In this document: one piece after another, positions 59,278 through 64,000 of the stretch
How the letters are laid out: each line of letters starts with the position of its first letter
Position numbering within the stretch: position 1 is the stretch's first letter
Position numbers and translations under genes: made by a program
The notes under the pieces: generated by a model
The model's input: only the letters and a program-made list of their open reading frames with translations
What the model was told of the DNA's origin: nothing
Database searches by the model: none
Source: Acanthaster planci
Lineage: Eukaryota > Echinodermata > Asteroidea > Valvatida > Acanthasteridae
Direction: 5' to 3'
NCBI RefSeq assembly: GCF_001949145.1
Contig: NW_019091536.1
Location: 10,180 to 74,179, forward strand
DNA: 64,000 nt

Positions 59278-61542
59278 CCTGGTTCTTTGAAAGTACATCT
59301 CTGGGAATGACAATAAATGTATACTTAGGAAGCTTCTACATGTATATGCATCTGTGCGTTGTAACATGCACTTACATGTAAGCAGTGATGGATCGGTTGA
59401 TCCCACTAATAATTTATGGAGTTCGTACAAGTGGCTTGTCATAAAAGTTTGGCAGTGCACTCAATGAGTTAATAGTCTCCCTTCGTGGCATGTCTGAGGG
59501 AAGTACGGTATAAGATAGATGGGTAATGTCTAGACAACTGTCACTGCAAGCACAGAAATAAATCGACTCCAGTTCTAAAATATATATACATGTAGATCGA
59601 AAAAAAAAAAGAATAGCCCTTGTTGGAGGGAAATGCAATATACTGGCATTCTTTTTCATCTCTCTTTTTTTTTCTGTAAATACTATACAAACCTGCTGAA
59701 TAATTCCATAGACAAGAGAAAATCTTTGTGTCTTCTTCTGTGATTGTTTTGTAAAAGATGTAAAATAATTGTAATTGGTGGCATTGTAGTTTTTTCGAGA
59801 ATCATGATGAGAAAGCCCCCTTTTTAAAAATGTGGTGGTCCAACTTTCACAACTGTATTGTACATGTGATATGCTCGGTATTGAACTCAAAAGTATTGTA
59901 ACAGGATTTTAACTGACTGCTATTACTTGTATATATTAAATACTGTGTTAGCCAATACACCTCAAGTTAAATTTATTTAAATAAAACAGTGGTGTTATTG
60001 AATCATCGTGAAAACTCACTTGAAACTCATTCGAGGGAAGAGCGTCCAAGTTGCAAATGCCATACCTCAGAAGGCTTTTGTGTTTTCTTTTCTATGCAAG
60101 TACAGGCATGCGATGTATAAATGATATCACGTTTATTTATTTTCAGTTGTAATTTATTAGTTATTTAAGACTTTAAGACTCGGTTTGTTTTGCCTGCAAC
60201 AAAGTACTGTTTTTCTTTATGATTACGGCTTTGAAAAGTTGAGTACACTAAAGGTGCAGTAGTTGATAGGTGGAGGCGAAAAGTACACGAGGCCAGGTAC
60301 TTGTGCATGTGCTTGTAACTTGTTAGGTTAAGGGGGGGGGCAATTATTGCCAACATTTCTTGGCATGGTTTTGTCATGCCTTACATCTTAATCACCCTAC
60401 TGTTGGTAAACCAGTTAAAAAAAAGAGGCTCTTCTCTCTATTTCTCACATCAGGTTGTGGGAATTTTGTAAGGTTTGTACCGCCGCACAGTTGCGCAGCA
60501 AGCAGCAACGGCAGAATATACATGTACATGTACTGTATATTGAAAAATCATGTTCCAGAAAATTGAACAGTAGTATTGTATACATTCCAGTGGACAGTGT
60601 CATTTTGAGTATCTGTAGTAATTTGTGATATGCCGTTTACACCACTAAAATGATAAAACAAAGCATCAAGTTTTGAGAAAAATCAAATTGGTTTTGTTTT
60701 TAATACAGGTGCAGTTAATTATGTTCAGGAATCAGGGAAATATGATTGCACAAAATTGCAAAAAAATTCAACCAGTTTCAGAAATTATATCTCACTAATT
60801 TCTATAGCTGGCTGAAAATGGTTTGAGCCTCAAACTATTGTCTGGTCATCTTTGATTTTTTAAAATTACATTACACTTAACCTCACCCTTTATACACAAT
60901 TACACAGCAGTGGTAACAAAAGAATTTCGAAAATATCTTTACTCTCTCTAAAAGGCTGTGATAGTTTTCTGAAACAAAAGTTATGACAGGTGTCTCTTGG
61001 TGCTTGCAGTGTTATACATGTACATGAATGTTGAGTCTGTATAAATAGAGGATTAGCGGAAATGGGGTTTTTACTATGTAGTACATCAGTTTGATTAACG
61101 TTAGAGCCATTGGTGGGATGGGTTGATGACTTCAAGATGGGACAGAGAAAAAGTGTGGAGGCATTGTCATGTCAGTTTCTTGTTACTAGACAGATTGGCA
61201 AGCTAAATGATGTGCAAACTGGTCAAATCAAACATGTTTCCATAAAACTGTATTATGTTGTGACTGTTGACCCTTGCTTGATTTTGATTTGTATGGTTTT
61301 GTTTGTTTCTTTGGTCACGTCTTTAAGATGTGTACAAGTTCTGGGCACATTTTCTTTTTACCCTGCAGATTTGCATAGCAGCTCCATAAAATTTGGACCA
61401 AGCACTTTTAGTTTTGAAATGCGAGCGCTTTGTCCAAGGGTGAAGTCAGCATACGTAAACTTGTGGGCGACGGGTGTCAACTGCATGTACATGTATTGGT
61501 CTTTTCGGCAAAAATTTTAAATGACGCAGTAGGCGTTTGTTT

Positions 61543-61634
61543 TGATGACATCACACTTTGTTTACATGTACAGTTATTATGGTCCACTGAGCACCGTAGG
61601 AAAACACCCCGGTAAACAAAGTGTGGCGTCATTA
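61543..61634. mobile_element. Foldback MITE-like element, 92 bp
   Basis: Arm TGATGACATCACACTTTG (61543-61560, continuing to TTTAC) pairs with 61612-61634 (GTAAACAAAGTGTGGCGTCA) over 23 bp with about three mismatches. The loop carries ACATGTAC. Family not assigned. Confidence 0.65.
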
Positions 61635-64000
61635 GTACGGAGGTCTGTTGCAAATGCAGTATGCATGATTTTGGTGCTGAAGTTAATTTACATATTAAAG
61701 TCACAAATACTGGGATTCCTTGGTAATGCCAAACTGTTATGCTTTTGCTAAAGGGGCATTGCTGTCTGTCTTACGGCATCACTTCATTAAAATGGATTTG
61801 CGCAGTTTATTAATTTGTGTACATTATAGTAAATGGGGAGGAAAGCAGATGAACAGGGTTGGCATTATAGAGGCAGTCTTAGTTGGTGACAGCTCACTGA
61901 TATGGTTTTAGCTAGGCTTGAAGTCGAGGCCAGACACAGGTCCAGACACAAGTCAAGACTCGCGTGCAGGCGTGGCATACATAGTGTGGACCTCTGCACA
62001 AAAGAAGTCCACATTTTGTAGGGTGTGATGGCATTGTGTGGACTTGCACACATCCACACGTTTTCCCCTCTCTCTGAAAAACAGCTTCAGAGGCATCTGG
62101 GGGTCAGGGTCATCTGTGGAAAAATGAAGAGAAACAGTCCAAGAAATCCTCAAAAATTCAGCTCTTGGAGTGGAGTTAGTGGGAGGAAAAGGGACATGTT
62201 GCCCGAGTTTTCTTAACCACGGGAGAACAGAGGAATGTCCCTACTATGTACTGTATGTGAAACAAGTATGGGTGACCAATCTGAAGAGTGACAATGGAAT
62301 GCTGCTGTTGCTGTTCATTTGAATAGCCTGTGATGTGAAATAAGACCAGAGGCCTCGTGGAGGTCTTGTATGGTCGTTTGGTGATCCTGTGGGGTTCTGT
62401 GATAGTCTTATTGGTCTTGATGACAAAAACTGACGTGCATCATTCAACTCTGTAGCGCAGATCCTTCAGGTGGTCTTTTATTTGTAGCATAAATGTGTAA
62501 CTGTTTTTCTTATCAGTGAATTTGTATAAATTGGAAATAGGAAAGAATTAGATTTGTACAACTGGAACAAAACATTACCTGTACTGGATTTTTCTTTCTG
62601 TGCACTTGCTCACTGTTATTGAGTCATAGCAATTAAGCTTGGCCGGAATTAGTGTGGTATGTTGTAATGTTCTTTTTAGTTGCCCCTTGGAATAGAGTGA
62701 TTGCACTGTACATGTATATTAGTTGTGAACCCTCCAACCTTGTGGGTAAGAGAAAAACCTGCATGTCGGTATTGTTTGAAAAGTTTGAGTCGTAACCTTT
62801 ACTATGTTTGATATCAATTTATCTTTGCATTTCCCAATCGGCCTGGCTGCACATACCGTGTGAAACAGTGTGTATGAAGCATATTTTAAAGTGAAGTGCG
62901 TAGGGTAATACAGGAATATTTAATCAAATAGTTACAAATTTTTAATATATACACATCTACAGCATTTTGTCTTAGAGGGCTCTGTATCTATGTACAGCGT
63001 ATGCACCATTTAATGCTAACATTAAATATTAACGTTATTTATCTATTTTTGTTAAAATGTTTCCTACTGTATCATAATGAGGTATCGGGAAAAGTTATTC
63101 ACGCTTCGTAATGTTACTTACTGGTGATATTGAAAAACAAATGCAAACAGTCCTCAGAATGAGAGCACAGAATTGATACGTGTATAAAGTGATGTTCCTC
63201 ACTATAGTCTAATCATGTTTGTGTTTAGAAAGCCGAGTACAAAAATGTCTGCAAGTGGATTAGTGCAAAATGTTTCTTTGTTCAACAGTGCATATATCGG
63301 TAACGAGAACAAAAAAATCAGAAGTGAAGTAATGTAAACTGCCTGTAAATTGTCATTAAACTGCACAAGATGTACGTGATTGTCTCTCGATTCTCTGTGT
63401 GTGTCTTATTCAGGGATGCAACTGTTGGGGAAGGGGGGGGACATGCCATGCCCCCTTTATTCACATTCTATGTACATATACAAGCCAAAATTGATTTGCT
63501 TTTAGTGCCCCCTTGAAAAAAAGTGTGCACCCCTGGGTACCCCCTTGTGTCACTGTTTCTAATGATGGTAGTAACAAATAAAAGCATAAGAGAGAGGTAA
63601 TGGCATTGTTCTGACTGGTGGTCCGCTGAATCGTGCTCTAGTGTTTTTTCCAAGCAGAATGATCACTGTGACTGCCCTGACTAAAGGCTTGGCTGGAACC
63701 TTAACAAAAGTAAGGAACCCGACAGAACAAAAAACAAATGAACATGCCAACTTTATACGGCCATCTTTATTTAACACGGAGCTTTTTTGACATTTGAATG
63801 CAGCAACAAGAAACCGAAGGGTTTAACTCATCTATCCTGCTTCTGGCGGTGACCCTTGTATAATGCACAGTTGATTACTTTTATCCAACCGTTTAAATAG
63901 TTGCACATAAAAAAGAATTTAATACTTATCTGCCTGAGTAGTTATTAAGTACTTCTATCTAAAGTTTGCACATCTACATGTATAACACACACAAAACTCT

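Larger units (their letters stand above)
58834..64000. other. 3' UTR and downstream region, no gene seen
   Basis: No supportable coding sequence on either strand. One foldback (61543-61634) is listed. TTTATT at 63767 and the AATAAA near 63577 could mark ends of transcripts on either strand but are common words. Confidence 0.7.

Overview
The window is animal (metazoan) nuclear DNA. It has spliced genes with GT-AG introns of up to about 14 kb, long non-coding tracts, tRNA-derived repeats, MITE-like transposons and a genome-style abundance of a palindromic hexamer (ACATGT/ACCGGT). The gene content and this motif-rich, low-density style fit a marine invertebrate, most likely a deuterostome such as an echinoderm or cephalochordate. 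That assignment is inference. One ambiguous base (N) lies at 4285.

Layout: 1-3730 is the right-hand end of a satellite array. Its monomers are about 177 bp, alternating with about 266-bp monomers that carry a tRNA-like module. A two-exon BTB-BACK-Kelch gene (8737-11098, + strand) follows. The rest, from 15530 to 58833 on the + strand, is a ten-exon gene for a SEC14/CRAL-TRIO plus protein tyrosine phosphatase, the PTPN9 (MEG2) family. Every exon joins in phase to give a predicted 780-residue protein. Its linker between the lipid-binding and catalytic domains is much longer than in vertebrate PTPN9 and carries an acidic run and an SH3-ligand-type proline motif. A second in-phase start exon (27595-27705) may give an alternative N-terminus. 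From 58834 to the end there is 3' UTR and intergenic DNA with no gene I can support.

The introns and spacers hold many mobile or foldback elements. The strongest is a 1,722-bp element in intron 5 (49558-51279) bounded by CACAGTG termini and a 5-bp target duplication, the signature of the Transib/RAG superfamily. Others are a 461-bp TA-flanked pogo/Tigger-type MITE (35597-36057), a 207-bp MITE with 27-bp perfect ends (17656-17862), four TTAA-bounded piggyBac-like mini-elements of 52-138 bp, several smaller foldbacks, and two tRNA-derived SINE heads.

The two genes show no functional link: the Kelch protein is a probable CUL3 adaptor and the PTPN9-like protein a membrane-lipid-regulated phosphatase. 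The most unusual features are the Transib/RAG-like element, the hexamer motif (which visibly gains six-base units between paralogous repeat copies) and the tRNA-module satellite. Most predicted short reading frames elsewhere are by-products of the hexamer repeat and were not annotated.
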